The translations under genes and the position numbers were made by a program. 64,000 nucleotides of DNA from Cichorium intybus (Eukaryota > Streptophyta > Magnoliopsida > Asterales > Asteraceae). Location: contig CM042012.1 of NCBI GenBank assembly GCA_023525715.1, forward strand, positions 39,597,689 to 39,661,688, given 5' to 3'. Of this stretch, positions 61,936 through 64,000 are shown in pieces (the stretch's first letter is position 1; each line of letters begins with the position of its first letter). The notes below the pieces were generated by a model. That model saw only the letters and a program-made list of their open reading frames with translations, was not told where the DNA came from and did no database searches.

Positions 61936-62078
61936 TTATAAAAGATTTAAATTGTTAATGCTTATATTATTATACATGCGTCTCATGGCATTATATGATA
62001 TTTTATACAAAAGAAAAAGCAGTGTCTTTACGCATGCATAGAGTGTGAATGCATATGAGTCGAGTAAGGTCCGGACAC

Positions 62079-62284
62079 GTCCCCGTAGCGGGACAAGACT
62101 CTACTGGGATGGTACCTCCCGTCGCGAAGTAGAAGTCTTTCAGGCGTCAATATAGGATGATTTATTCTCCTATTTTGGCGAGCTTTGGTCTTTATAGACC
62201 TTTAGGCGCGGTATATAACCGCGAGCTTTTGTCACGAATGTGACATGGTCTTTTTGACCTAAGGCGCGGGTAGGAAAACCCGCG
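62079..62284 (+). repeat. run of six perfect hairpins in the LTR
   Basis: GTCCC/GGGAC (62079-62094), GGTCT/AGACC (62187-62200), CGCGGT/ACCGCG (62207-62223), GTCAC/GTGAC (62231-62244), GGTC/GACC (62247-62259) and CGCGGGT/ACCCGCG (62265-62284). The stems are all different and all perfectly paired, with loops of 4-6 bases. Confidence 0.88.
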
Positions 62285-62566
62285 AGTTTTGCATTTGTGT
62301 GAGAATCATGCATTGCATGTGCACCTATTATGTATGATACATATTGATTTGAATATATTGTTTAAGTTTCTAGATTTTATGAGCTGGTTTCACAAAGAAT
62401 TTTTGAAAGTAAATGTCATCTATATGACTTAGATCGTAAAGAAGTTTTGGAAAGTAAATGTCATATTATATGACTTATTTTGCAAATGATTTTGAAAGAA
62501 ATATGTCAAAAATATGATATTGCTTTTAAAACATTTTCAACGATGTTTGAGTTTAAAACCCTTGTT

Positions 62567-63694
62567 GTGACAACTGTCAAATTAAGTCAATGAAAGTCAA
62601 CTCAAGTCAACCAGAGCGTACATTAGGTCATTATGTGAAATGTAAATTTCATAATATATACTATGTATTATTGGATATTATAATACTACATATGCTAATT
62701 CAAATCAATTATACAAACAAACTCTGCTGAGCTAGATGTTTTTAATATAAAATATAAAAAAAAATTTACGTCGTGAATAGTATCCGACGTGAATAGTGAA
62801 CGGTAAAATTTAAAACTCATCCGAATATTACAAATTTTATATCAAAACGTAGACAAAAATACGACGGTTCCGAATATATATTTATATTTTTACCAAACGT
62901 TACATATAAAAAGTTATGTTATAAAAAACGTATAATTTAACTTGAAAGCAACGTTTGATTTTTAAAATATTTATATAATAAAAAAAATCAAAAAAAAAAT
63001 CAAAAGTTTGAAAAAGAAAATCACACGGTTATGACCGTTATTTTCAAATGTTAAAAAGTTTAATATTATTTTATTTTAATTTTATTTTATATAAATTGGG
63101 TCCCACTTCATTATTTAATCAATTTTACACATTTTACCCTCAAAGAATTCGTATTTTCATTTCGAACACTACGTATTCAATACGTATTTTTAAGTTTATC
63201 AATAATATTATGTCGTTTTATAAAATGGAAAAATTTACCGTCAAAACGGTGTCGTCGATACGAATAATCTGACGTCAAAATTTAATATTATTGATATTAG
63301 TTTTATATTTAATATTTTCTTTTTCTTTAAAATGAAATTGTATTTACATTTAAACCCTATATTTTTATTAAACTTACAATTAATACCCTTTCGTTAATTC
63401 GTTAAGGACTGTTAGTTAAAAAGTTGATATTATTAAACTACGATTTTCGTAGATTATATTTTTATAAACAAAAATCATTTATTTTATATAAAAACTATTA
63501 AATCTATTTAAAGAGTATTTTAAGGGTATGTTTTGTCATAAATAAATTTTAAAAGTTATAATCGTCAAATATTTGTATCTTGAGGGCCGCTATACGAAAA
63601 TAAATTTACTATAAATAGAGGCTTCAATCCTCTCATTTCCTCACACCTCAAATCTCGATCTCTATATCACTAGATAGTATTGTTAGAAGATTCT

Positions 63695-63787
<93 letters not shown>

Positions 63788-64000
63788 GAAGAATGAGCGT
63801 TAGAAGTAGCTATTTTAGTTATAAATATAGTGAGTTCGAGTTAGAAGCACGAAGAGTCGGGCGATCTAACAACAATTGGCGATAAGATCTTAGTCGACAT
63901 TGTGGTGAGTTCATACCCCTTCTTTTTTTTATTCAAGTTTTTAAGGGGGAGAATACAAGTTATACTATAAAAATAGTTATTTATACTCATTTGTAACAAT
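62567..64000 (+). mobile_element. start of another Ty3/gypsy-type LTR, runs off the window
   Basis: It begins TGTGACAACTGTCAAATTAA, and its first 130 bp resembles the inner arms of the palindrome at 33959-35789 (CAACCAGAGCG, TATTATTGGA, TATAATACTACA). A promoter TATAAATAG (63610-63618) overlaps the hairpin AGAGG-CTTCAAT-CCTCT. A (TA)n tract at 63697-63786 is bracketed by ATTCTTCG and CGAAGAAT. No coding sequence is reached. Confidence 0.6.
63697..63786. repeat. (TA)n microsatellite with inverted flanks
   Basis: About 88 bp of TA lies between ATTCTTCG and CGAAGAAT, making the whole a potential long hairpin. Confidence 0.97.

Larger units (their letters stand above)
59361..62575 (+). mobile_element. 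Ty3/gypsy-type LTR (solo or 5' LTR)
   Basis: It begins TGTAACAACTAAAATTTTAT. Like the LTR at 45613, it has a transcribed-looking leader (60120-60590), splice-donor-like AAG|GTGAGTA (about 61577-61586), and then tandem repeats and hairpins (61668-62300). A plausible end TTGTTGTGACA near 62575 roughly mirrors the start. The PBS and coding region are missing, and another LTR-like sequence starts at the same place, so solo LTR or nesting are both possible. Confidence 0.5.

Overview
The window is nuclear DNA from a flowering plant. It is AT-rich and has intron-containing genes with GT-AG splice sites, plant-only gene families (DUF3475/DUF668, LOB-domain, ACS10-type aminotransferase) and dense nested plant transposons. 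A eudicot is clear. An Asteraceae-like genome is my guess from the repeat style and is not proven.

Only three host genes look intact. A single-exon DUF3475/DUF668 protein lies at 202-1596 (+). A four-exon ACS10/ACS12-type aminotransferase lies at 25793-27919 (-). A ten-exon TPX2-like microtubule-associated protein lies at 41804-44740 (+). A fourth long intact frame, 37380-38588 (+), is the Myb-like ORF1 protein of a PIF/Harbinger transposon that carries no transposase.

Layout: 0-1.6 kb, DUF668 gene. 1.9-7.2 kb, MITEs, a hAT element carrying a long (TA)n tract, a SINE and a Mutator-type foldback MITE. 7.3-10.8 kb, an LTR fragment with GC hairpins and broken Ty1/copia pieces. 12.6-15.0 kb, a Helitron end followed by captured fragments of plastid ribosomal protein bL31 and plastid carboxyltransferase alpha (accA). 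15.1-31.2 kb, a cluster of Mutator-like elements sharing one terminal repeat, several with captured sequence (an LRR fragment is clear), plus nested MITEs, the ACS10-type gene, and a separate Pack-MULE carrying a LOB-domain gene fragment. 34-35.8 kb, a large palindrome with 0.85 kb arms. 37-38.9 kb, the Harbinger ORF1 element. 39.6-41.1 kb, MITEs. 41.8-44.7 kb, the TPX2-like gene. 45.6-54.4 kb, a full-length, very young Ty3/gypsy element whose coding region is nevertheless ruined. 54.7-57.3 kb, a decayed copia on the minus strand. 59.4-64 kb, two further Ty3/gypsy-type LTRs, the last running off the window.

The most unusual signal is in the LTRs. Three different LTR families (7.45-7.72, 46.9-47.9 and 61.7-62.3 kb, with the second repeated at 53.2-54.1 kb) each hold an array of short perfect hairpins. 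The stem sequences change from unit to unit while pairing is kept. Three LTRs also place a perfect hairpin directly after the TATA box. All similarity statements are from reading the sequence; no database search was run.
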